Shown: piece by piece, positions 8,397 to 16,579 of the stretch
Layout: each line of letters begins with the position of its first letter
Position numbering within the stretch: position 1 is the stretch's first letter
DNA from: DASSKK01 sp035690495
GTDB taxonomy: Bacteria > Actinomycetota > Actinomycetes > Propionibacteriales > Nocardioidaceae
Reading direction: 5' to 3'
Length of the DNA: 46,395 nt
Assembly (NCBI GenBank): GCA_035690495.1
Contig: DASSKK010000048.1
Location: forward strand, 1-46,395
The notes under the pieces: generated by a model
The model's database searches: none
Seen by the model: the letters and a program-made list of their open reading frames with translations, nothing else
Told to the model about the DNA's origin: nothing
Translations under genes and position numbers: made by a program

Positions 8397-8729
8397 GTGG
8401 CCTACGACGAGAGACTCGCCGACCGGATTGGCGACGTCATCGCCGGTGAAGCCGGCCTCACGCAGCAACGGATGTTCGGCGGACTGGCGTTCCTGATCGA
8501 CGGCAACTTGGCGGTGGCGGCCAGCGGGCAGGGCGGGATGCTTGTGCGGGTCGACCCCGACGAGGCGGATGCCTTGATCGACGGAGAGCGAGTGGCGCCG
8601 ATGGTGATGCGCGGTCGGGCGATGCGCGGCTGGCTGCGCGTCGTCATCGACCCGGCCGATCCCGAACTCGAGCAGTGGCTCGTGCGCGGCGTTCGCTACG
8701 CCCGATCGCTACCTCCGAAGAGGAAGTGA
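8397..8729 (+). CDS. TfoX N-terminal domain protein
   Basis: About 110 residues with the TfoX-N family pattern: a start resembling MAYDERLADRI, then QRMFGGLAFLIDGNLAVAAS, a segment ending in L-V-R-V-D-P, GRAMRGWLRV and a C-terminal LPPK. The GTG at 8397 is chosen because the family begins M-A-Y-D-E; an upstream ATG in frame would add 26 residues unlike the family. Stand-alone TfoX-N proteins are small and of unknown biochemical role; the competence function is known only for the full Proteobacterial TfoX. The 3' end overlaps the convergent aminotransferase gene by 34 bp. It is the first chromosomal gene to the right of the broken tRNA. Confidence 0.8.
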   Translation: MAYDERLADRIGDVIAGEAGLTQQRMFGGLAFLIDGNLAVAASGQGGMLVRVDPDEADALIDGERVAPMVMRGRAMRGWLRVVIDPADPELEQWLVRGVRYARSLPPKRK

Positions 8730-10033
8730 GGCTGGTCGACTTCCAGCCGCTGGGAGGCGACCAGGTCGGCGTACTCCTCTGAAAAGGCGCGCGTCGCTGC
8801 GACGAAGCCGTCGAGGTGCTCGTCGGTCAGCGCCAGGCTGAGCGCGAGGTAGCCGCGCTCGGCGACGTAGTAGCCCCGGGCGAGCAAGTGGTGGAAGAGC
8901 AGCCGACGCCAACGCGGATCGACGCCCGCGACGTCGGACCACCGCGCCACGGGCCCCCGCGTCGGGTGGATTGTCATCATCGAGCCAGCCCCCGTCACGC
9001 AGAACCCGACCGGAGCCAGCGCTTCGGCGAGGCGCTCCCTGAGCCGGTTCCCGCGCGCGTTGAGCTGCGCGAGCGTGTCGGCGTCGAGCAGTCCCGTGAC
9101 CGTGGCACCGACAGCCATGGTGAAGGCATTGTTGTTGAAGGTGCCCCCATGGCTGAGCTTTCCCCGGGCCGGGTCGTACGCCGCCATCACCTGCCGCGAT
9201 CCGCCGAAGGCCCCGAAGGAGAGACCGCCGCCGAAGTACTTGCCGAGCACGGTCACGTCGGCGTGGACGTCGTACACCTGTTGTGCTCCGCCGACGGCCA
9301 GTCGGGAGGTCATCACCTCGTCCATGACGAGAAGGGCAGCGTGCGCGTGCGTGAGGGAGCGCAGCGTGCGCAGGAAGTCCGCCGAGGCCGGGATGCAGCC
9401 ACCCGCGCCGAGCATCGGCTCGACGAGTACGCAGGCGATCTCGCTCCCGCGGCTGGCGAACACCTCCTCGACGGCCGCGGTGTCGTTGTAGTGCAGAACC
9501 GTGAAGTCGAACGGCACCCGCAGCGGCGCGCTGCCGGGCAGAAACGTCATCGCACCGCCGTGGTAGGCACCCTCGAAGACGATCACCCGGCTGCGACCGG
9601 TGACGTGCCGGGCCGTGAGCACCGCCATCAGGTCCGCCTCGCTGCCGGAGTTGGTGAAGCGCACCTGATCGACCGAGGTGAACCGTGAGACCAAGGCTGT
9701 GGCGAAGTCGCTCTCGGACTCGCTCATGGCGCCGTACCCCCAGCCCCGCTCGAGGACCCCGCGCACCGCCTCCGCCACCTGCGGGCTCCGTCCCAGCAGG
9801 CCGGCCGAGTAGTCGCCGAGCAGGTCGACGACCTGTGCGCCGTCGGCCGTCGTGAGCACGGCGCCATCGGCACCGGCGATGCGTAGGCCGAAGGGCTCGG
9901 TGTGCAGCGTTGACCTGGTGTTGCCGCCGGGCATCACCTCGGCCGCCTCGCGCGAGAGGCGCGCACTCTCGCGGTTGCGCTCGACATAACGGCGCGTGGC
10001 GTCGTCCAGGGCGGCATCGAGGAGGTCGGGCAT
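8696..10033 (-). CDS. Class III aminotransferase, glutamate-1-semialdehyde aminomutase-like
   Basis: A PLP enzyme of fold type I, about 445 residues. It has MPGGNTRST near 34-42, NSGSEA at 129-133 (phosphate/PLP contact), YHGG near 157, MDEV at 237-240 and the Schiff-base lysine K265 in LGKYFGGG. The pattern is close to HemL but the glycine-rich and active-site loops differ (SFGAFGG), and no other tetrapyrrole gene is nearby, so I do not call it hemL. Substrate unknown; it may act as an omega-aminotransferase or aminomutase. ATG 10033 is preferred over TTG 10042. It is transcribed towards the TfoX-like gene and overlaps its end. Confidence 0.82.
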   Translation of the reverse strand: MPDLLDAALDDATRRYVERNRESARLSREAAEVMPGGNTRSTLHTEPFGLRIAGADGAVLTTADGAQVVDLLGDYSAGLLGRSPQVAEAVRGVLERGWGYGAMSESESDFATALVSRFTSVDQVRFTNSGSEADLMAVLTARHVTGRSRVIVFEGAYHGGAMTFLPGSAPLRVPFDFTVLHYNDTAAVEEVFASRGSEIACVLVEPMLGAGGCIPASADFLRTLRSLTHAHAALLVMDEVMTSRLAVGGAQQVYDVHADVTVLGKYFGGGLSFGAFGGSRQVMAAYDPARGKLSHGGTFNNNAFTMAVGATVTGLLDADTLAQLNARGNRLRERLAEALAPVGFCVTGAGSMMTIHPTRGPVARWSDVAGVDPRWRRLLFHHLLARGYYVAERGYLALSLALTDEHLDGFVAATRAFSEEYADLVASQRLEVDQPHFLFGGSDRA

Positions 10034-10056
10034 ACGCCTCAACCTACTGAATCCTG

Positions 10057-11691
10057 TCAGTGCAGTCGCGCGCTGCGCTCGACCGTGTGGGGCCGGACGC
10101 TATGGCTGCCGGCGTACCGGATCCGGAACACCTGAACGCCGCTGGGCAGCCCCTTGAGCACGATGGAGCGGGCACCGTCGCGCAGCCGCCTCTCTGCGAC
10201 CACCGTGCCATGCCAACGGACCTGGACGGTCCCTGTCACCGGGTGGGCGCCGCGGGCGGTGACTGCGATCCTCAGCCGCACGCGGTGCGGGTGCACTGTC
10301 CTGCGGACATGGAAGTGCGCAGTGGACCGCACCCGATGCGTGCGCCTCGTCGATGTGGTCAGCGTGGTGTAACCCGGCTTGGTCAGGGTCACCTCCGCGG
10401 AGATCTTCGACCCCAGGTCGGCGTTGCGCAGCCGGTACGTCGAGCCCGTCGCCCCCGGCACGGCGACGCGGTCTCGCAGCCACTGGACGGCCACCTCGGC
10501 GCCCTGCTTGATGCGCGGACGGAAGGAGCCGACGTCGATGCTCAGCGTCTGGCCGGGCTGCGGCCGGTGGGTGCCCGGGCTCAGCACCACCGCGGGCCGC
10601 AACGTGCGTGTGAACGTGCCCGGTTCGACGAGCGCGGTGCTGGCGGACGCGGACGTCACGTCGGCGTACCCCGGTGCCGATGCGGTCACCGACAGCGAGA
10701 TCTCCTGGCCGACAAGCGACGGGTCGACGTGCAGCGCGGACGACGTCGCGCCAGGGATCGGGACGCCGTCGGCCAGCCACTGCAGGCTGGTGGCCAGCCC
10801 CGGGACCTGCTGGTCCCACTGGCCCGGCGCGCCTGTGAGGATCTCGTCGACGCGCGGCACACCGGTCACCGACGGCGGGGACAGGTTCGTGATCTGACCC
10901 GGCGCTACCGGCGCGGTCGTGGCCGAGGTGGCGCTCTCGCGCGGGTAGCCGAGCTTGGTGGCGCGGACACGGACCACGATGGTCTTGCCCTGCTGCTCGG
11001 GACCCAGGGTGAGGGTGGGGCCGGTCGCCCCTGGGATGCTGGTGCCGTCGGCCCTCCACCGGTACCGAAGGGTGGCGTCGGCCGGGTTCCAGCTGCCGCC
11101 GGAGGCAACCAGCGTTCCGCCGACCCGAGGCTCGCCGGTGAGAGTCGGCGCCGCCAGGTTGGTCAGGCTCGCGTCGTCGAAGTGGATGAACCCGCGCGGC
11201 CAGTTCCCGCTCGTGCGGCTGATCCGCGCCCAGGAGAATGTGTCTCCCCAGCTGTCTTGCGACACCACGATCTCGTCCGGGGAGAGCACCTGCTCGACGT
11301 AGGCGACGTGACCCGCGGAGCCGGCCGGTGGGTCGCCGGCGCGCCACCACGCGATCGAGCCGACCCTGGGAGTGTCGTCGGTGATCGAGGGGTTCAGCCT
11401 GCCCCAGTTCGTGGCGTTGCCGTCTCCCGACCAAGGCCGCACGTTCGGCATCCCGTTGTGCACCATCCGGTAGGCGGCGTAGTTGGTGCAGTTGTGGCCG
11501 GCGTACATCCGCCAGAACATCTGGTCGTTGACGTGGGCGTACCCCGAGGCGTCCATTCCCTGCTGGGAGCACCCTCGGTAGCCGCTGCACAGCACCGTCT
11601 CCGACGCGGACGCTGGTACGGCGACCAGGTCGAGGCCGCCCGCGGTGAGCAGGCAGAGCAGGACGGCGAGCACGCGCACACGGAGCAGCAC
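10057..11691 (-). CDS. Secreted CHAP-domain protein with Ig-like repeats
   Basis: 544 residues. Residues 1-30 form a Sec signal peptide with a hydrophobic core and A-S-A cleavage site. Residues about 35-165 are a CHAP amidase/peptidase domain: catalytic Cys68 in GHNCTNYAAY and His128 in AGHVAYVEQ. Three repeats of roughly 85-90 residues follow (about 175-445), each with the marks P.V...G.L......W......L.Y.W..DG..IPGAT and GY; these look like bacterial Ig-like surface repeats. A last Ig-like piece runs to the C-terminus, with no cell-wall anchor. Likely role: cell-wall hydrolase or remodelling enzyme outside the cell. The start is GTG; the ribosome site is weak. The gene lies downstream of pepP on the same strand, separated by a strong hairpin, so it probably has its own promoter. 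Confidence 0.85.
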   Translation of the reverse strand: MLLRVRVLAVLLCLLTAGGLDLVAVPASASETVLCSGYRGCSQQGMDASGYAHVNDQMFWRMYAGHNCTNYAAYRMVHNGMPNVRPWSGDGNATNWGRLNPSITDDTPRVGSIAWWRAGDPPAGSAGHVAYVEQVLSPDEIVVSQDSWGDTFSWARISRTSGNWPRGFIHFDDASLTNLAAPTLTGEPRVGGTLVASGGSWNPADATLRYRWRADGTSIPGATGPTLTLGPEQQGKTIVVRVRATKLGYPRESATSATTAPVAPGQITNLSPPSVTGVPRVDEILTGAPGQWDQQVPGLATSLQWLADGVPIPGATSSALHVDPSLVGQEISLSVTASAPGYADVTSASASTALVEPGTFTRTLRPAVVLSPGTHRPQPGQTLSIDVGSFRPRIKQGAEVAVQWLRDRVAVPGATGSTYRLRNADLGSKISAEVTLTKPGYTTLTTSTRRTHRVRSTAHFHVRRTVHPHRVRLRIAVTARGAHPVTGTVQVRWHGTVVAERRLRDGARSIVLKGLPSGVQVFRIRYAGSHSVRPHTVERSARLH

Positions 11692-11819
11692 GCGTGAGAG
11701 CCTAGGGACAGAAATCGATCAGAGTGACCGGAATCGAGAAATGTCAAGACAACACGCCGAAGGATCACATCGATGTGATTCGCCTAGTCGCGTGACCGTG
11801 ACGACGTACTCTCCATGGC

Positions 11820-11865
11820 AATCTGCCGCTCTCCACGGGGAGTTCCCCATGGGGAGCGGCAGATT
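11820..11865. terminator. Long hairpin between pepP and the CHAP gene
   Basis: AATCTGCCGCTC (11820-11831) pairs perfectly with GAGCGGCAGATT (11854-11865). The loop itself contains GGGGA and TCCCC, which form a second inner stem, and CCATGG boxes flank the structure. It lies just past the pepP stop on the minus strand. There is no T-run, as is common for actinobacterial terminators. It could equally be an intergenic palindromic repeat. Confidence 0.6.
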
Positions 11866-11887
11866 CCCCGGGTGCCCTGGTAAACGG

Positions 11888-13390
11888 TCAGCCGCGCAGG
11901 GAGGCCATCCACCCCTCGACGGCGGCGGGGTCGCGGGGCAGCGCGTCGGAGAGGTTGCGAGGCTCGTCGGCGGTGACGACGATGTCGTCCTCGATGCGGA
12001 TGCCGACCCCGCGCATGTTCTCGGGCACCAGCAGGTCGTCCTCCTGGAAGTACAGCCCTGGCTCGACGGTGAGGACCATGCCCTCGGCGAGCTTGCCGTT
12101 CTTGTAGGCCTCGGGTGAGGCCAGCGCGCAGTCGTGCACGTCCATGCCGAGCATGTGGCTCGTCGAGTGCAGCGTCCAGCGGGAGTACACCTTGCTCTCC
12201 GGGTCGAGCGCCTCCTCGACCGAGACCGGCAGCAGCCCGAGGTCGGCCAAGCCATCGACCAGGACCTTGGTCGCCGCCTCGTGCGGAGCCAGGAAGGGAG
12301 CCCCGGGGCGTACGGCGTCGATGCCGGCGGTCTGCGCGTCGAACACCAGCATGTAGAGGTCGCGCTGCAACGGCGTGAACCGGCCGTCGACGGGCAACGT
12401 GCGGGTCACGTCCGCGGTGTAGAGGTTGCGGCCCTCCACGCCCATGTCCAGCAGGAGCAGCTCGCCGGGCGTGACAGGGCCGGAGTTCTCGATCCAGTGC
12501 AGCGTGGTGGCGTGCTTGCCGGAGCCGACGATGGAGTCGTAGCCGAGGTCGTTGCCCATCGCCCGGGCGCGGCGGAAGAAGGTGCCCTCGATCCAGCGCT
12601 CGCCGAACTCGCGGACCCGGTCCCACTCGCGGACGCTGTCCTCGAAGCCGAGCGCCGTGATGTCGCAGGACTCGGCGAGCTGGCCGAGCTCCCACTCGTC
12701 CTTGACCAGCCGCAGTTCGGACAGCACCCGCGCGAAGTCGGTGTCGCGGCTTTCGTCGGCGGCGACGAGGCCGTCGACGGTGGCGTCCTCGCCGCGCAGC
12801 ACTCGCGTCTTCCCGGCCTGCTCCATCGTGTTCGACAGCTCGTCGAGGTGGCGCACCTCGATACCGAGCGAGTCGGAGATCTCGTGCAGCGACGGGCGGC
12901 GTCCGGCCCACAGCTCGCCGTATCTCCGGTCCCGGAAGAACTCGTCCGTCTGCCGCGACGAGCGCGGCCGCGCGTAGAGCATCGCGGCGCCGTCGGCCTC
13001 GATCACGAGCACGGCGTCGCTGGTCTGGTTGCCGGTCAGGTAGGTGTGCGCGGTCGCCGGGCGGAACCGGTAGTCGCAGTCGTTGGAGCGGACCTTGAAG
13101 GTGCCGGCCGGGATCACCAGCCGCTCGCCGGGGAAGAGGTCGGCCAGCTTGCTGCGGCGGCGTGCCGCGAAGTCGGCCACGGGGTGGCGCGGCAGGTCGA
13201 GCTCGCGGTCGCCCCAGCCCTCGCGCATGAATGCGGCGTACGCCTCGGGGACCTGCTGGTCGTGGGAGGCCGCACCGGTCGGGGCAGGCTGCTCGGAGGT
13301 GGCGGGTGTGCTGGTCGTGGTCTGCTCGCTCACGGCATTGGACTGTTCGCTCAGTCGCTCGCTCGTTCCTCGCTCGTCTCCATCGCTCAC
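11888..13390 (-). CDS. pepP: Aminopeptidase P family metallopeptidase (Xaa-Pro)
   Basis: About 500 residues. It removes an N-terminal residue before proline. The pita-bread fold metal ligands are visible in order: two Asp in LLLDMG..........ADVTRT, His in HMLGMDVHD, Glu in TVEPGLYF and Glu in GIRIEDD. The N-terminal domain has the family's YLTGN segment. Residues 1-45 are low-complexity (Ser, Thr, Glu, Pro) and add to the usual start of the family; the GTG at 13390 has an AAGGTG ribosome site, so I keep it, but a start nearer 13250 is possible. The gene is divergent from the prsW operon, with about 73 bp between the starts. Confidence 0.92.
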   Translation of the reverse strand: MSDGDERGTSERLSEQSNAVSEQTTTSTPATSEQPAPTGAASHDQQVPEAYAAFMREGWGDRELDLPRHPVADFAARRRSKLADLFPGERLVIPAGTFKVRSNDCDYRFRPATAHTYLTGNQTSDAVLVIEADGAAMLYARPRSSRQTDEFFRDRRYGELWAGRRPSLHEISDSLGIEVRHLDELSNTMEQAGKTRVLRGEDATVDGLVAADESRDTDFARVLSELRLVKDEWELGQLAESCDITALGFEDSVREWDRVREFGERWIEGTFFRRARAMGNDLGYDSIVGSGKHATTLHWIENSGPVTPGELLLLDMGVEGRNLYTADVTRTLPVDGRFTPLQRDLYMLVFDAQTAGIDAVRPGAPFLAPHEAATKVLVDGLADLGLLPVSVEEALDPESKVYSRWTLHSTSHMLGMDVHDCALASPEAYKNGKLAEGMVLTVEPGLYFQEDDLLVPENMRGVGIRIEDDIVVTADEPRNLSDALPRDPAAVEGWMASLRG

Positions 13391-13463
13391 GGGGTCACCT
13401 TACGTCGCGCCGGCCGCCTGTCGCGGCACGGTTCGGGGCGTCGGGTCCCGATAGGCTTGAACG

Positions 13464-14753
13464 GTGAGCGGTGAAGGGTGGCGCGGCGACCGGTGGCCTT
13501 CCCCCGGTGGCCAGTGGCCTGCCCCGGGGCAGCAATCACCGCAACCGCAAGCGCCTCCAGCTCCGCCCGCGCCGCCACCCGGTCTGCTCAGGCGCCCGCG
13601 GCGGTCCAGCACGGTGTTCACCATCGTCGTCGCGGTGCTGATGTTCATCGGCGCCTGCGTGATGGCCGTGGTGCTGCTGGCGGCCGAGGCACCCGGCGCC
13701 CTGGTCGTCGGCGTGGTGCTCGCATCCCTGCCGGTCGGCCCGGTGATCGCGGCGTTCCTGTGGCTGGACCGCTACGAGCCCGAGCCGGTCCGGCTGCTCG
13801 CGCTCGCGTTCGGCTGGGGCGCGCTGGTCGCCACCGCGTTCGCCCTGCTGCTGCAGGCCGCCGACGAGATCGCACTCGGCACATCGAAGGCGCTCTCGGC
13901 GGTCGTCGTCGCGCCGGTCACCGAGGAGGGCGCCAAGGGGCTGTTCGTGCTGCTGCTGCTGTGGATCCGCCGCCGGTCCATCGACAGCGTCCTGGACGGC
14001 ATCGTCTACGCCGGCCTGGTCGGCGTCGGCTTCGCGTTCACCGAGAACATCCTCTACCTCGCCGGTGCCTATATGGGCGGGGTGGCGGGGGGCGACCCGG
14101 GTGGGCACCATCTCGGCCCGGGCGGCATCGGCGCGGCCACCGGCCTGTTCGTCATCCGCGGCATCTTCAGCCCGTTCGCGCACCCTCTGTTCACCTCCTT
14201 CACGGGCATCGGCGTCGGGTACGCCGTGATCACCCGTCATCGCTTCTGGCGGGTGGCCGGCCCGATCCTCGGATACGTCGCGGCGGTCGCCGCCCACGCC
14301 ACCTGGAACGCCTCGGCGCTGCTCGGCGGGGGACGTGCGTTCGTGATCACCTACCTGGTCGCGATGGTGCCGGCGTTCCTGCTGCTGGTCGGCTTCGCGG
14401 TCTGGATCCGCCGCCGTGAGGGCAGGATGCTCACCCGCTGCCTGACCGACTGCGCCAACCGCGGCTTCCTCGACCACCGCGAGGTGCCGTGGCTGGTGCG
14501 GCTGCCCGGCCGGCGGGCGTGCCGGCGTTTCGCGCGCAGTCACGGCGGCCATCTCGGCGAGCGGGTGATGAAGGAGTACCAGCAGCAGGCCATCGAGCTC
14601 GGCTTCCTGCACGACCGCTACCTGCGTGGCACCGCGCCGCACGACTTCGCCGAGCGCGGTTCGGCGATGGTGCGTCGGCTGCACGGCCTGCGACCCTATG
14701 TGCTCTTCCCGCAACCGGCGGGAGCCCGACCGCTCTGGGAAGGTGGACGGTGA
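13464..14753 (+). CDS. PrsW-type intramembrane metalloprotease
   Basis: About 429 residues. A Pro/Gln-rich cytoplasmic N-terminus (1-45) is followed by eight or so membrane helices. The motifs of the PrsW/CPBP-like fold are present: EEGAK near 153-157, FAFTEN near 192-197, a His in AHPLFTSF, and HATWN near 278. These are expected to bind the catalytic zinc in the membrane. B. subtilis PrsW cleaves an anti-sigma factor; the substrate here is unknown. The C-terminal 100 residues are a soluble tail. The stop overlaps the GTG of the next gene (GTGA), so protease and GTPases form one operon. Confidence 0.88.
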   Translation: MSGEGWRGDRWPSPGGQWPAPGQQSPQPQAPPAPPAPPPGLLRRPRRSSTVFTIVVAVLMFIGACVMAVVLLAAEAPGALVVGVVLASLPVGPVIAAFLWLDRYEPEPVRLLALAFGWGALVATAFALLLQAADEIALGTSKALSAVVVAPVTEEGAKGLFVLLLLWIRRRSIDSVLDGIVYAGLVGVGFAFTENILYLAGAYMGGVAGGDPGGHHLGPGGIGAATGLFVIRGIFSPFAHPLFTSFTGIGVGYAVITRHRFWRVAGPILGYVAAVAAHATWNASALLGGGRAFVITYLVAMVPAFLLLVGFAVWIRRREGRMLTRCLTDCANRGFLDHREVPWLVRLPGRRACRRFARSHGGHLGERVMKEYQQQAIELGFLHDRYLRGTAPHDFAERGSAMVRRLHGLRPYVLFPQPAGARPLWEGGR

Positions 14754-16579
14754 GCGCCCCCGACCCGACGTCCCCCACACCCACGGAGATGGTCACCGCG
14801 CTGATCCGGTTGCGGTCGGCCCTGGAGGCGGTGCCGCTTCCGCTCGACGTACCCGACGCCGAGGGGAGCCGCGTCATCCGTAGCGAGATGGTCGACCAGA
14901 TCGAGGACTACGTGCTGCCGCGGCTGATCCAGATCGACGCGCCGCTGCTCACCGTCGTCGGCGGGTCCACCGGCGCCGGGAAGTCGACGCTGGTCAACTC
15001 GCTGGTCGGCGCGACCGTCACCGAGACCGGGGTACTCCGGCCCACCACCCGCTCCCCGGTGCTGGTGCACAACCCGGCGGACGCGGACTGGTTCGACAAG
15101 CAGCGGATCCTGCCCGGCCTGGCACGCACCACCGGCGCCACCGGCGACCCCGGCGCGCTGCAGCTGGTGTCCACCGACACCGTTCCCGAGGGGCTGGCGA
15201 TCCTCGACGCCCCCGACATCGACTCCGTCGAGGAGCGCAACCGCACCCTTGCCGCCGAGCTTCTCGCTGCCGCCGACCTGTGGCTGTTCGTCACCTCTGC
15301 CGCGAGGTACGCCGACCAGGTGCCGTGGGACTTCCTGAAGGCCGCCGCCGAGCGGAGCACCGCCGTCGCCGTCGTGCTCGACCGGACACCGCCCGAGGCC
15401 ACCGAGGAGGTTGCCGGCCACCTGGCCCGGATGCTCACCGCCCGCGGCCTGCGCGACTCCCCGCTGTTCATCGTCGCGGAGAGCCCGCTCGACGAGACCG
15501 GCATGCTCGAGCCCGGCGCCACCGGGGAGATCGGCACGTGGCTGCGGGAACTGGCCGCCGACTCCACCGCCCGCGACGCCGTGGTCCGGCAGACCCTCGA
15601 CGGTGCGGTGCGCAGCCTGTCGCGGCGTGCGTACGTCGTGGCCGACGCCGCCGCGGACCAGGCGGCGATGGCGGCCCGGCTGCGCAAGGACGTCGACGAC
15701 GCCTACGACCGGGCGCTTGCCCGGGTCGACGAGGCCTCGGCGGACGGCACCATGCTGCGCGGGGAGGTGCTCGCCCGCTGGCAGGAGTTCGTCGGCACCG
15801 GCGAGCTGCTCCGCTCGCTGGAGACCCGGGTGGGGCGGGTGCGCGACCGGGTGGTGGCCTGGGCCAAGGGCAAGCCACGGCAGGCCGAGCGGGTCACTGT
15901 CGCGGTGGAGTCGGGCCTGGAGAACCTGATCCTGGAGAGCGCGGAGTCGGCCGCCGAGCGGGCCTCCGCGTCCTGGGGGTCCGTCACCGCGGGCGCGCAC
16001 CTTCTCGAGGACAGCGGCCGCGACCTCGGCCGGGCCTCGCGGGACTTCCGCGCCCGCGCCGAGCGCGCTGTGCGCGACTGGCAGCACGGCGTGCTGGAGA
16101 TGGTCCGCACCGAGGGCGCCGATCGCCGCACCACCGCGCGGTTCCTCGCCTACGGCGTCAACGGGCTGTCGGTGGCGCTGATGGTGGTGGTGTTCGCCTC
16201 GACCGCCGCGATCCCCACCGGCGCCGAGGTCGGCGTGGCCAGCGGCGGCGCGCTGATCGGGCAGAAGCTGCTCGAGGCGGTCTTCGGCGACCAGGCCGTA
16301 CGCCGGCTGGCGGCCGCGGCACGCAAGGACCTCTCCCGCCGGGTGGGTGAGCTGTTGGATGCCGAGCGGGAGCGTTACCGTGCGGTCCTGGACGAGGTCG
16401 GCCTGGGCGGGGATGGCGGGGGACGACCCGGCGGGGACGGCGCGGAGCGGCTGCGGGAGGTGGCCCGCCGCATCGACGACCTGCGCTTCGCCGAGCGCAA
16501 CGGGCTCGGGCTTGGGCGCGGCGACGCGGGACGACCCGGTGGCGAGGGACCACTGGAGGACTTGGAGGGGCATCGGTGA
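14750..16579 (+). CDS. Dynamin-like GTPase A
   Basis: 609 residues from a GTG that overlaps the prsW stop. P-loop GSTGAGKST at 72-80, a switch region around RPTTRSP (98-104), and the G3 motif LDAPDID near 152-158. A clear NKxD is missing; VVLDRTPP may replace it. The middle (330-520) is long, helical and likely coiled-coil. A hydrophobic stretch near 465-510 (SVALMVVVFAST, then a Gly/Ala-rich run) suggests membrane contact. The C-terminus is helical with a Gly-rich linker. The layout resembles bacterial dynamin-like or YfjP-type GTPases, which often come as adjacent pairs and act on membranes. Exact role unknown. Confidence 0.78.
   Translation: MSAPDPTSPTPTEMVTALIRLRSALEAVPLPLDVPDAEGSRVIRSEMVDQIEDYVLPRLIQIDAPLLTVVGGSTGAGKSTLVNSLVGATVTETGVLRPTTRSPVLVHNPADADWFDKQRILPGLARTTGATGDPGALQLVSTDTVPEGLAILDAPDIDSVEERNRTLAAELLAAADLWLFVTSAARYADQVPWDFLKAAAERSTAVAVVLDRTPPEATEEVAGHLARMLTARGLRDSPLFIVAESPLDETGMLEPGATGEIGTWLRELAADSTARDAVVRQTLDGAVRSLSRRAYVVADAAADQAAMAARLRKDVDDAYDRALARVDEASADGTMLRGEVLARWQEFVGTGELLRSLETRVGRVRDRVVAWAKGKPRQAERVTVAVESGLENLILESAESAAERASASWGSVTAGAHLLEDSGRDLGRASRDFRARAERAVRDWQHGVLEMVRTEGADRRTTARFLAYGVNGLSVALMVVVFASTAAIPTGAEVGVASGGALIGQKLLEAVFGDQAVRRLAAAARKDLSRRVGELLDAERERYRAVLDEVGLGGDGGGRPGGDGAERLREVARRIDDLRFAERNGLGLGRGDAGRPGGEGPLEDLEGHR

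Noticed and set aside
8696..10033. Naming the aminotransferase hemL
   Set aside because: Active-site loops differ from HemL and there is no haem pathway neighbour; the true hemL is expected elsewhere in the genome.
10060..11697. Long open frame on the plus strand opposite the CHAP gene
   Set aside because: It mirrors a high-GC gene on the other strand, is rich in Arg, Gly and Ala, and shows no domain, while the minus strand encodes a clear signal peptide and CHAP motifs.
12134..13474. 446-codon open frame on the plus strand opposite pepP
   Set aside because: No domain, and the minus strand carries all aminopeptidase P metal ligands.
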